Assembly: GCA_012032975.1 (NCBI GenBank)
Contig: JAAUPU010000175.1
Span: forward strand, 1-6,516
Reading direction: 5' to 3'
Source of the DNA: Caldilineaceae bacterium
GTDB taxonomy: Bacteria > Chloroflexota > Anaerolineae > Caldilineales > Caldilineaceae
Length of the DNA: 6,516 bases
Shown one piece after another: positions 1 through 6,452 of the stretch (positions are counted from its first letter, which is position 1; the number at the start of each line of letters is the position of its first letter). The notes under the pieces are model-generated. The model did no database searches. It was given only the letters and a program-made list of their open reading frames with translations, and was not told the origin of the DNA. The translations under genes were made by a program, and so were the position numbers.

Positions 1-1
1 A

Positions 2-511
2 GGCGTCACCTGTCGAGAAGAGGCCGTCTGTGACCAGACCGAGCTCGACCCGCTGCGCGTGGCGTTTCGTATCTTGGCCAGCAGCCGCATCTTTGCCCCA
101 CCGCCCCTACGCCACCCAAATCGACGGTCGATTCGGCGAGCGACTTCACCTTCTAGGCACGATCGAACCGCTTCAATTGCAGGGAGAGCCCGGTCAACAG
201 ACGGCGCTCACCCTGGTCTGGCAGGCTGCGGATGCGATGGACGCCGACTACACGACGACCATTCAGTGGCTGAACGAAGAGGGCATACCGGCTGCCCAGG
301 TCGATCTTTCGCTGCCCGGCGGAACATCGAACTGGCTGCCGAACCAGGTCGAGCTGCAATCGGTGGTCGCCACGTTGCCAGAGGAGCCGGGCGTTACCGA
401 CTGGTGGCAGCCGTCTATGATGCCGAGCAGACGGGCTTTCCAAGGCTGCTTACAGAATCAGGTCAGGACCTGATCGAGCTTGGCATTGTGGACGTCGCGG
501 CCCCAGAATAA
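2..511 (+). CDS. C-terminal part of a large protein ending in a beta-sandwich domain (possibly a membrane glycosyltransferase-like protein); partial at 5' end and frameshifted twice
   Basis: The gene enters from the left edge, so no start is visible. Three frame segments join into one protein. The first covers about 2-106 and carries TELDPLRVAFRILASSRIFA. The second covers about 108-392 and carries GRFGERLHLLG, then LTLVWQA and a Y-x-x-x-IQWLNEEG strand. The third runs from about 392 to the TAA at 509-511 and carries GRYRLVAAVYDAE. The order 'RFG..LHLLG - GQQTALTLVWQA - DYTTTIQWLNEEG - LPGGTSNWLPN - GRYRLVAAVYD' is the pattern of an Ig-like beta-sandwich domain that I recall at the C-terminus of large Chloroflexota membrane proteins annotated as glycosyltransferases. 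The catalytic part would lie outside the window, so the enzyme assignment is inference. The joins need one surplus base near 107 (a C run) and one missing base near 392. It converges on the minus-strand gene ending at 597. Confidence 0.55.
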   Translation, partial: GVTCREEAVCDQTELDPLRVAFRILASSRIFAPPPLRHPNRRSIRRATSPSRHDRTASIAGRARSTDGAHPGLAGCGCDGRRLHDDHSVAERRGHTGCPGRSFAARRNIELAAEPGRAAIGGRHVARGAGRYRLVAAVYDAEQTGFPRLLTESGQDLIELGIVDVAAPE

Positions 512-570
512 GGCGACTTTGGCATCAACAGATGAGAGACAGAAAGGACAGAATGAGTTGGCGTCACCCC

Positions 571-604
571 GTCATCCCCTCATCCCTGTCATCCCCTCAC
601 CCCG
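571..604. repeat. Imperfect 17-bp tandem duplication (GTCATCCCCTCA core)
   Basis: Two head-to-tail 17-base units, 571-587 and 588-604, agree at 15 of 17 positions. Each begins GTCATCCCCTCA. The related GTCACCCC just upstream (563-570) gives a run of roughly 40 pyrimidine-rich bases. It lies between the convergent ends of two genes, and its last bases overlap the stop and final codons of the minus-strand gene. No terminator-like hairpin with a T run was seen in 512-596. Confidence 0.6.
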
Positions 605-969
605 CCACCGCAAACTCGGCCCACAACCCCTCTTCCTGTGGCTCCCAGTAGTCGGTCGTCACCGATTCCAGGTCAAAGAACTGATAGGGATCGACCTTCT
701 TGTACTCGGCGTACGGTCCTGACCAATCCTTGCGCCGCGCCTTGTAGGCGTGGTGTCCCTCGCGAGTGTGATATTCGAAGACCATGATGTACTTGCCGGT
801 GGGTTCGCCCTCGCGACTTACCTCGCGGTAGTAGCGCGCAGCTTTCCATTCTGGGAAGAGTTCGGCCTGATGCTCGTGCAGAAAGCGAAACCAGCGCCGA
901 ATCATCTCGTCGTGATCGACCTGACTCGCCCTCGCGCACGCGCCAGGTTTCGAATTCGATGAAACTCAT
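597..969 (-). CDS. Small conserved-looking protein of unknown function, probably ferredoxin-like alpha/beta fold (frameshifted)
   Basis: The repaired gene encodes about 123 residues. It starts at the ATG at 969-967 with MSFIEFETWRVREGE, then changes frame at about 924 into QVDHDEMIRRWFRFL and continues to the TGA at 599-597. The reading across the break (GEG/GEQ then VDHDEM) is smooth if one base near 924 is surplus. A strong Shine-Dalgarno sequence (AGGAAGGA, 982-975) lies five bases before the ATG and settles the start; the later ATG at 905 is internal. The protein is charged and aromatic-rich, with no signal peptide or membrane segment. The pattern of short strand, amphipathic helix, strand GKYIMVFEY and a tyrosine-rich tail resembles NIPSNAP/EthD/dimeric alpha-beta barrel proteins, but I recognise no family signature. 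It is the third gene behind SCP2 and alcohol dehydrogenase on the same strand, with 115 bases between it and the latter. Confidence 0.7.
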
Positions 970-974
970 TGTCG

Positions 975-982
975 TCCTTCCT
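975..982 (-). promoter_or_regulatory. Shine-Dalgarno site for the small gene starting at 969
   Basis: On the minus strand AGGAAGGA is followed by five bases and then ATG at 969-967. This fixes the true start upstream of the frameshift and shows that the sequence before the internal ATG at 905 is part of the gene. Confidence 0.65.
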
Positions 983-1023
983 CTTTCTTTCAACGGGAAA
1001 TTGCCGGGGCAAAAGGTTGATTC

Positions 1024-1049
1024 CCCCAGAACGGATCGAAATCCTGGGG
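1024..1049. repeat. Inverted repeat CCCCAG/CTGGGG in the alcohol dehydrogenase-small gene spacer
   Basis: CCCCAG at 1024-1029 is matched by CTGGGG at 1044-1049 with a 14-base loop. It lies in the 115-base spacer after the alcohol dehydrogenase stop and before the small gene. It could form an RNA hairpin in a shared transcript. There is no T run after it on either strand, so it does not look like a classical intrinsic terminator. Confidence 0.4.
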
Positions 1050-1064
1050 CGATGCAGTGCATCG
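1050..1064. repeat. 15-base palindrome CGATGCA-G-TGCATCG
   Basis: Seven-base arms, CGATGCA (1050-1056) and TGCATCG (1058-1064), are perfect around a single central base. It abuts the inverted repeat at 1024-1049. On the minus strand it sits just after the alcohol dehydrogenase stop and about 80 bases before the small gene's start. As RNA it would give a six-pair stem with a three-base loop; as DNA it could be a protein-binding site. The function is unknown. Confidence 0.45.
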
Positions 1065-1084
1065 TCTTGTGCGGGGCGGTCGCT

Positions 1085-2251
1085 CTAGAAGTCGACCGAC
1101 TTGCCGTCGTAGGCGTACATAAAGAGCTGGTGTAACTCTTCCGTGTCGGGGACACGCGGCGAGGCGAAGAAGGCGTTGTCGATCTCGGCATTTTCGACGC
1201 AGGGCGACATCGCCGCGCTGTAGGAATCGCGCGAGATGCTCATGTCTGCAACACGGGTAGGCAGACCGATGGAGCGTTCAAGGTCGCGGATTCGATCAAT
1301 CAGAATGCCGCCGGCCTCTGTCTCATCGCGGCTGTCGGTAAAGCCGATGAAACGGGCGATGTCAGCGTAGCGACCCAGCCCGCCTGCCAGTGTAAATTCC
1401 ATGGTGTACGGCAAGAAAAGCCCAACAGTCCGACCGTGTGGCACCTTAAAATAGGCGCCGAAACTGTGGCCCATCGAATGGGCGAGCGCCGGCCAGGAAT
1501 TGACAAAACCAAGGCCGGCAATCGTGGCGGCATTGGCCATTTTGGCACGCGCCTCGTCGTCGTTGAGACCGTCCGCTACCGCACGCGGCAGGAATTCGAA
1601 GACCAGCTTGGCCGCGGTAAGACAAAGGCCGTCGGTATAATCGTTTCGATAGGTGGCGGCGTAGCCTTCGATGGCGTGGGTCAAGACGTCGATGCCGGTG
1701 TCCGCGGTAATCGATGGCGGCAATTGCTTGGTCAGGCATGGGTCTACAATCGCCATGGTCGGGGTCAGTTCCCGGTTGCCAAGCCCCAGCTTTCGTTTCT
1801 CCTCCACATCTGTCAACATCAACATCCAGGTCGCCTCGGCGCCTGTGCCGCTGGTAGTGGGGATGGCGATCATCTTCACTTTGCTCAGGTGGAGGTGGTA
1901 GATCGGGCTGATCTCCTCCGGCTCAATGTCCGGCCGTTCGTAGAGCGCCCAGATGGCCTTGGCCGCATCCATTGCGCTGCCGCCGCCGAGACCCACGATC
2001 CAGTCCGGCTCGAAGCTGCGCATCAGCTCGACCCCGCGCCGCACCGTTTGCAAGCTTGGCTCTGGCTCGACCTCCGGGAAGGCCAGCGTCTCCATGCCCG
2101 CCTTGATCAGGTGATCGGCGATGCGTTCGGTGAAGCCAAGCTTGTGCAGCGTTGGGTCGGTGACGATGAAGGCGCGGCGTCCCTCCAATTCCTCCAAATA
2201 TTGCAGCGCGTCCTCGCCATGCACGATGTAGGGGCAGTTAAAAAACCACAT
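1085..2251 (-). CDS. Iron-containing (group III) alcohol dehydrogenase
   Basis: This is an intact 388-residue gene, the usual length for the family, which interconverts an alcohol and an aldehyde or ketone with NAD(P)(H) in the cytoplasm. The nucleotide-binding GGGS is at residues 89-92 followed by D95 ([12 protein letters not shown]), and PTTSGTG is at 131-137. The four expected metal ligands are present: D188 and H192 in [13 protein letters not shown]258 in ALAHSMGH and H272 in KVPHGRTVG. The H-to-H spacing of 14 is the same as I recall for FucO-type enzymes. The chosen start is the ATG at 2251 ([16 protein letters not shown]), which fits the typical N-terminus. The frame stays open to an ATG at 2350, but that start would overlap the SCP2 gene. 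The ribosome site is weak: a GAG six bases away, and GGAG 14 bases away. The gene lies 37 bases after the SCP2 stop, so co-transcription and partly coupled translation are likely. Substrate is not readable from the sequence. Confidence 0.93.
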   Translation of the reverse strand: MWFFNCPYIVHGEDALQYLEELEGRRAFIVTDPTLHKLGFTERIADHLIKAGMETLAFPEVEPEPSLQTVRRGVELMRSFEPDWIVGLGGGSAMDAAKAIWALYERPDIEPEEISPIYHLHLSKVKMIAIPTTSGTGAEATWMLMLTDVEEKRKLGLGNRELTPTMAIVDPCLTKQLPPSITADTGIDVLTHAIEGYAATYRNDYTDGLCLTAAKLVFEFLPRAVADGLNDDEARAKMANAATIAGLGFVNSWPALAHSMGHSFGAYFKVPHGRTVGLFLPYTMEFTLAGGLGRYADIARFIGFTDSRDETEAGGILIDRIRDLERSIGLPTRVADMSISRDSYSAAMSPCVENAEIDNAFFASPRVPDTEELHQLFMYAYDGKSVDF

Positions 2252-2288
2252 GTCAGGCTCGTTTTCTCCGCTAGCGTCAAGTGCGCAC

Positions 2289-2678
2289 TCAGGCGTAGGT
2301 GGTGTCGACGCGGGTCGCGCAGCGCACCAATTCCTGGGCGGCCTTGACATTCTTCATGATCTTGACCAGGTTGCCATCCAGCTTGAGCTGACGGGTCATC
2401 AGCCCCTGCACCGGGTCCAGCTTGTTGTCCAACACCTTGCGCCATTTCTCCATGGACGCGGTGATCTTGAACTCTGCATCGCGGGCGCTGGCGTCATCCA
2501 GAAACGCGGCTTCCCGGCACGCACCGTGCCAGAGATCGAGATAGATCGCGCCGCCCTCTTCAATGACCAACAGTACATCGCCTTCCCAGTTCTTGGCCGC
2601 GCTGGCATAGGCGTCGCTGCTCTTGATCGCGCCGTCGAACTGTTCTGTCCATTCTGCGCTGGGGAAAACATAACCCAT
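2289..2678 (-). CDS. SCP2 sterol-binding domain protein
   Basis: This intact 129-residue gene encodes a single SCP2-like domain with no signal peptide or membrane segment. Such domains form a hydrophobic tunnel that binds lipids or acyl compounds. The family pattern is clear. A helical start ([19 protein letters not shown]) is followed by beta strands with [18 protein letters not shown] (residues 35-52), then [20 protein letters not shown] (70-89). The hallmark end [19 protein letters not shown] (92-110) has the 'G.l..GkLklkGd..k..kl' shape. The start is fixed by AAGGAG seven bases upstream. It heads the probable SCP2-alcohol dehydrogenase unit and may present a hydrophobic substrate to that enzyme, which is inference. 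A possible promoter and a perfect inverted repeat lie upstream at 2720-2745. Confidence 0.9.
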   Translation of the reverse strand: MGYVFPSAEWTEQFDGAIKSSDAYASAAKNWEGDVLLVIEEGGAIYLDLWHGACREAAFLDDASARDAEFKITASMEKWRKVLDNKLDPVQGLMTRQLKLDGNLVKIMKNVKAAQELVRCATRVDTTYA

Positions 2679-4171
2679 TTGGTTGCTCCTTGGGATTCAA
2701 GTCTGGATTTGGTCTCGACAGATCGTTCATCGATCTATTTGTATAGAATCGGTGTGTTGACGGTGTTCCAATCGCGTGACTTGTGCCGGGCGATGACCCT
2801 GAGGAGGGAAAGGGTGGCAGGCGCGCGCCTGAGGAGGCGCCGGATCCGCTGCGTTTGCGTTGCAGCCGCGCCAGCCGGTGCTCAAGCTCGGCGATCTGGC
2901 TCGCCCGGGCGGAGAAACGCGGCGCGGCTGCCAGGTTATGCAATGCCCATCCCGCCCACATCTCCGCCTGCTCGAGATCCTTAACCTGCCACTCGTAATA
3001 CTTGGCCAACTCGACATAAGGCAAGGGGTCGGCGCCCGGCACGGTGGAGAGCCATTCCTGCCAGACCTCGGCGGCTGCCTCCCATCGCTCTTGGCGGCGG
3101 AGAAGCTGGGCAAGGCGGTCGAAGATCTCGCGCTGGTCATCGGGCCGGCGCACCCGCTCCAAGGCCCGGCGATAGGCAGGCTCGGCCAGCGCCCACTCTT
3201 CGACATTGTCATAGCAGCGGGCAAGCGCGAGCCATTCCAGCCCGTCCAATTCGGCAGGCTCCAACTGATCGGGAGGAGGCTCGAAAACGGCTGCCAACCG
3301 TTCGGCAATCCCGACCATGGATACGATGTCCTCCTGGTTGTGGTAGAAGACATTGGCCATCGGCCCCGCGTTGCCGCTCTGTACATATTGAGTGTAGAGC
3401 AAGGGGATCATGTGGCCCGGCACATCGTCCTCACTGCGCAAAAGCCCCAAGATGTGTTGTTCCAGGTTGATCAGCCGGCAGCTTTGAAGCCGCCGCCGCC
3501 AGAGCTGGCGCGCGGGATGGAGCAAGTCCAGATGGGCGCGGCCTGGCTCCAGAAGCCCCGGCAACCCAACGCCATTTGGCAGGAAGCCCTGATTCTGGCG
3601 ATAGCGAGTGCGCAGCAGCGGCAGGTCGAAGGAACGGCCGTTGAAGGTGACCACCACTTCTTTTCCCCCAAGCAGGTCGGCCAGTGCTGTGAGCAGCGCC
3701 GGTTCCTCCGCCGGGTTGCGCATAAAGAGTTGATGCACGGCAAAGCGCGCGGCTCCGTCGGAGGAAAATTCAAACTGGCCCACACCCACCATAAAACAGT
3801 AGACCCCCGCGCCGCCGCCCAATCCGGTCGTTTCGGTGTCGATAAACGCGCGCGCCGAAAATCGTGCACGCTGTGGAGGTCGAATTTCGGAAAAAGGGAG
3901 CGAAGGCGGATGGCGTGCGCAACAACAGGGAATCCAGGCCAACGCCGCCTCGCTCCTGATCTGCCGCCAACGTGTGGGTGCTCAGGTAGCAGGCACCGGC
4001 CTCGTTTTGGATGACCATGCCGGGCGCGGCTTCTTCCAGCCGGGCGGAGAGGGCCGCACGCGATTCGGATGGTTCGTACCCGATAGGGGGCGTCGGGAGC
4101 GTCGGCTCCTCCCGTTGGCGTTGGGCGCGCAGCCCCTGAAGTCGGCGCAAGCGGTCAAGTGTCGAGGACAT
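2560..4171 (-). CDS. YprB/MrfB-like RNase H-fold (DEDD) exonuclease with TPR-like C-terminal region (frameshifted twice)
   Basis: The repaired protein starts at the ATG at 4171 ([19 protein letters not shown]). The first 92 residues lie in one frame, to about 3896. About 16 residues ([15 protein letters not shown]) lie in a second frame. The rest, from about 3849, lies in a third frame. One base is missing near the C/T run at 3898-3891 and one in the GC repeat at 3855-3847. Exonuclease motifs follow in order: FIDTETTG (motif I, D and E), [14 protein letters not shown] (motif II) and [12 protein letters not shown] (motif III, H and D). A helical region [23 protein letters not shown] to [13 protein letters not shown] looks like TPR repeats. 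B. subtilis YprB (MrfB) has this plan and works with helicase YprA (MrfA) in mitomycin damage repair; no helicase is in the window. The open frame runs on to 2560 with a low-complexity tail that overlaps SCP2, so the true end is probably between about 2860 and 2727. Confidence 0.82.
2686..2691 (-). promoter_or_regulatory. Shine-Dalgarno site AAGGAG of the SCP2 gene
   Basis: AAGGAG on the minus strand is seven bases before the ATG at 2678-2676. This is the best ribosome site in the window. It argues that translation starts here independently, even though the upstream exonuclease frame formally runs through it. Confidence 0.7.
2720..2745 (-). promoter_or_regulatory. Possible SCP2 promoter -10 with inverted repeat (operator candidate)
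   Basis: On the minus strand TATACA (2745-2740) is a plausible -10 about 60 bases before the SCP2 start. Just downstream is a perfect inverted repeat, AGATCG (2720-2725), TTCAT, CGATCT (2731-2736), which would straddle the transcription start. TTGGAA (2771-2766) is the nearest -35-like sequence, but its 20-base spacing is too long, so the promoter is uncertain. The repeat could instead be a leader hairpin. Confidence 0.3.
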
Positions 4172-4180
4172 GATGGGCGG

Positions 4181-4186
4181 ATTGTA
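4181..4186 (-). promoter_or_regulatory. Extended -10 element of the exonuclease gene; nearly leaderless transcript predicted
   Basis: The minus strand reads TG-C-TACAAT with the hexamer at 4186-4181, matching the extended -10 (TGnTATAAT) with one mismatch in the hexamer. The ATG at 4171 begins only nine bases after it. Transcription starting six or seven bases after the -10 would leave a leader of about 2-4 bases, too short for a ribosome site, and no Shine-Dalgarno sequence is present. No good -35 is seen, which is normal for extended -10 promoters. Confidence 0.5.
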
Positions 4187-4203
4187 GCACAAAGCCAAGA
4201 GGA

Positions 4204-4233
4204 TTGGCGACCGGCCATCGCTTCTGATACGAT
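4204..4233 (+). promoter_or_regulatory. Possible + strand promoter for the TauE/SafE gene
   Basis: TTGGCG (4204-4209) and TACGAT (4228-4233) are separated by 18 bases. TG sits at 4225-4226, one base before the -10, which gives an extended -10 form. The downstream TauE/SafE gene begins 130 bases later, so the leader would be long. The two hexamers are only moderate matches. Confidence 0.3.
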
Positions 4234-4236
4234 GGC
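4214..4236. repeat. Perfect inverted repeat GCCATCG-9-CGATGGC in the divergent intergenic region
   Basis: Arms at 4214-4220 and 4230-4236 are exact reverse complements separated by nine bases. A short palindrome, GCAATTGC (4235-4242), overlaps the right end. The repeat lies 28-50 bases upstream of the exonuclease -10 and overlaps the possible + strand promoter. A dimeric regulator could bind here and affect both genes. Chance or a cruciform-only role cannot be excluded. Apart from this and the promoter elements, I see nothing in 4237-4362. Confidence 0.45.
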
Positions 4237-4362
4237 AATTGCTGGTGGGGCGCCGTTGAGCTTGCCTGCGCCGCGGCTCCGTGCCTGATATCGATAGCCC
4301 GCACTGCTACCTTCTGAGCAGGAGCTTCAGAAGCACTTCCTCACAACGAAAGACGACCCGTC

Positions 4363-5163
4363 GTGATTCCAGATTATCCACCTCTGTTTTGGGTGACGGC
4401 CATCACGGCCGTCATTTTTCTGGGCATCGCCAAGGCTGGCTTTGGCGGCGGCATCGGCGTCATCGCGACGCCTCTGATGGCGCTGACCATCTCGGTGACC
4501 GATGCGGCGGCGATCCTGCTGCCGCTTCTGATCATCACCGACATCTTTGCGCTGCGCCATTATTGGGGTGTCTATGATCGGGCGAGCATCCGCCTGATGC
4601 TGCCGGGCGCGGTGGTTGGGGTCGCGGTCGGCGCGCTGGTCTTTGGCTATTTCGCGGACAATGAGCGCGCGCTACAGATCAGCCTGGGCGTGTTGTCGCT
4701 GGCCTTTGTCGCGTACCAGGCGACGCGTTCGATGTTGCTGGGCGCGCTTGCCCAAAGCCGTCCACCCGCCTCGGCTGGCGTAGCGCTGGGTGCAGCGGCT
4801 GGCTTCACCTCCACATTGGCCCACGCCGGCGGTCCGCCAGCCACCATCTATCTGCTCCCCCAGCAATTGCCGCGCGCGGTCTTTGTGGGCACGAGCGTGC
4901 TCTTCTTTGCCGCGGTCAATCTCTTCAAACTGGCGCCCTATGGCTACCTGGGCCTGCTGCGCGTGGGCAACTTGACCACGATCGCGCTCTTGGCGCCGTT
5001 GACCTATGTGGGCGTGCGTCTGGGTATCTTTCTCAACAAACGCTTCACCGACCGATGGTTCAACCGTTTCGTCTACACGTTGCTGCTGCTGACCGGGATT
5101 CAGCTGATCTTGGGAGAGAATCTGATCGGGATTGTGGTCAGAGAGTTGAAGCTCGGTGGGTGA
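4363..5163 (+). CDS. TauE/SafE family (sulfite exporter-like) membrane permease
   Basis: This intact 266-residue integral membrane protein has about eight hydrophobic segments. The family pattern is visible: IAKAGFGGGIGVIATPLMAL near the N-terminus (residues 22-41), and in the second half GFTSTLAHAGGPPATIYLL (147-165), which repeats the glycine-rich inner motif. Members move small anions, for example sulfite or sulfoacetate, across the inner membrane, but substrates vary and cannot be read here. The start is GTG at 4363. A stop lies in frame at 4315 and no other start codon lies between, so GTG is the only reasonable choice. No convincing ribosome site precedes it; an AGGAG at 4320-4324 is too far away. 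It is divergent from the exonuclease and converges on the LtrA gene 99 bases away. Confidence 0.92.
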   Translation: MIPDYPPLFWVTAITAVIFLGIAKAGFGGGIGVIATPLMALTISVTDAAAILLPLLIITDIFALRHYWGVYDRASIRLMLPGAVVGVAVGALVFGYFADNERALQISLGVLSLAFVAYQATRSMLLGALAQSRPPASAGVALGAAAGFTSTLAHAGGPPATIYLLPQQLPRAVFVGTSVLFFAAVNLFKLAPYGYLGLLRVGNLTTIALLAPLTYVGVRLGIFLNKRFTDRWFNRFVYTLLLLTGIQLILGENLIGIVVRELKLGG

Positions 5164-5262
5164 GGTTGGGCGCTGGAGATTGGGGATGGAGGCGCGGCCG
5201 GCGGTGTCATAGAGTGCGGCTCACATGGCATCAACGCCAGGCCAAGGATCATCAACATCTGA
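5164..5262. other. Convergent intergenic spacer, no clear terminator
   Basis: This 99-base GC-rich spacer separates the facing stop codons of the TauE/SafE and LtrA genes. I looked for a hairpin followed by a T run on each strand and found none. TGGG-TG-CCCA followed by GGTTTTT, just inside the LtrA end (about 5269-5285), has too small a loop to form a useful stem. Confidence 0.5.
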
Positions 5263-6442
5263 TCAGCCGTGGGTGCCCAGGTTTTTGATTTCTGAATCGG
5301 GCGCGGGTGTGATGGTGCGCGCTTCCACAAGGATGAGCGCCGCGATGCCGGCGAGTGAAATGAGCAGCGTCACCGGCGCGGCGACCTGGCCCAGCATGAT
5401 GACGAGCAGAGCGGTGACCAGGCCGATCAAGAGGCGAGGCAGCGGCGCGCGCCCTGTCGCCCGCCACAGCGAAAGACCCATTCCCCCCACAAACAGCAAG
5501 AGGCTTACCCCCAGAGCAACACGTCCTTCCAGCGGGAATGGATCCTCCAAATGGGATACGGCGTGCTCAAGCGATGCGGCATAGAGGATCACGCCGCAGA
5601 GCATGGGAAAGTGGAGCAAGCTGTACACGTCGCGGGCCATCATGGAGAGATCGGCGCCGTGCGCGGCTTCAAGCGCCCGGTCGAGCAGCGGCTTCGCCTT
5701 GGGGAAGTAGCTCCACCAGAGCACGCAGGTGAGCGCCACGGCCAACACAGCAAGCGTGAAGAGCGTTTGTGTCCACTCGGCGCCGCTGACACCGCCAGCC
5801 GCCACGATCAGTGTTTCTCCCAGTGCGATGATGACAAAGAGGCCGTGACGTTCTGCGAAGTGGTCCGGGTGCAGATCCCAGCCCTCGGAGCGCCCGCCCA
5901 CCATAGCCGCGACGATATCCAGCAGAATGGCTGCGCCCCATAGCCAATATTGGGCCGACCCGCCGACATATCCGCCGATCAGGACCGCGACCAGGCCGCC
6001 AATGGAGACGGTGGCAAAGCCTCGAACCGCGACCTTCTGCCCTGGGTCCAGCGAGGCAACCCAGATGTAGAGCGTTAGGCCAAGCACGCGGACGAGCACA
6101 TACGTGACCGCGAACCAGAGCGCGCGGTCGCCAAACGCGCCGGGCACAGCTACGGCCATAAAAAAGGCGATTGCCGTGGCCAGCAGGGTTCCCAACTGGA
6201 TCAGCTGGTGGGTTGTGTCCGCGGCATTGAGCGCCCAGGTGTACTGGGTCCACGCCCACCAGACCAGCCAGAAGACGAGCACGGCCTGGCCCACCGTCGT
6301 CCAGGTGATCCCGTCGTGCATAAGGGCGACCGTCTGAGTCACGGCAAACACAAAAACGAGGATCGAACAGGAGCTCGACGAACGTGACCTTCTGGTTGTC
6401 TGGCCCCACCATCGATGCAAATCCGGATGCCCCGACCTTCAT
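5263..6442 (-). CDS. Low temperature requirement protein A (LtrA) family membrane protein (frameshifted near the N-terminus)
   Basis: The repaired protein has about 392 residues, typical for LtrA. It starts at the ATG at 6442. The first 27 residues include the family N-terminal motif KVTFVELLFD; the frame then changes and continues LVFVFAVTQ. Joined, this gives the normal 'KVTFVELLFDLVFVFAVTQ' stretch, with one surplus C at about 6361. The second hallmark, HPDHFAERHGLFVIIALGET, is near residues 191-210 of the repaired protein. About ten hydrophobic segments cover the rest, so it is an inner-membrane protein. The family was named from a Listeria cold-growth mutant; its biochemical role is not established. 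AGGAG five bases before the ATG supports the start. The GC-rich tail ends at a TGA at 5265-5263, facing the TauE/SafE gene. Confidence 0.9.
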
Positions 6443-6447
6443 GTTCG

Positions 6448-6452
6448 CTCCT
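6448..6452 (-). promoter_or_regulatory. Shine-Dalgarno site AGGAG of the LtrA gene
   Basis: AGGAG on the minus strand lies five bases before the ATG at 6442-6440. It shows that the N-terminal segment upstream of the frameshift is real coding sequence. The remaining 6453-6516 is the gene's upstream region; a weak TACATT at about 6484-6479 could be a -10, but no convincing promoter is visible before the window ends. Confidence 0.65.

Noticed and set aside
563..604. CRISPR-like or mobile-element end from the GTCATCCCC repeats
   Set aside because: Units are directly adjacent without spacers, only about two copies exist, and there is no transposase or target duplication nearby.
1436..2347. 303-codon open frame on the + strand
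   Set aside because: It lies antisense to the clearly conserved alcohol dehydrogenase, has an Arg/Gly/His-biased composition and no motif. Long antisense frames are common in GC-rich genes.
2252..2350. Upstream ATG (2350) giving the alcohol dehydrogenase a 33-residue N-terminal extension
   Set aside because: The extension overlaps the SCP2 gene, is unlike family N-termini, and [10 protein letters not shown] at 2251 is a normal start.
2250..2984. 244-codon open frame on the + strand
   Set aside because: It runs antisense through the SCP2 gene and its upstream region, and the end is Arg-rich shadow sequence.
3840..3900. Programmed ribosomal frameshifting in the exonuclease gene
   Set aside because: Two shifts within 50 bases, together with similar breaks in unrelated genes of the window, are better explained by sequence errors. 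No slippery heptamer with a downstream structure was recognised.
2860..4014. 384-codon open frame on the + strand
   Set aside because: It is antisense to the exonuclease gene, whose catalytic motifs are on the minus strand. The product shows no domain pattern.
5164..5300. Bidirectional intrinsic terminator between the convergent TauE/SafE and LtrA genes
   Set aside because: No stem with a usable loop followed by a T run was found on either strand.
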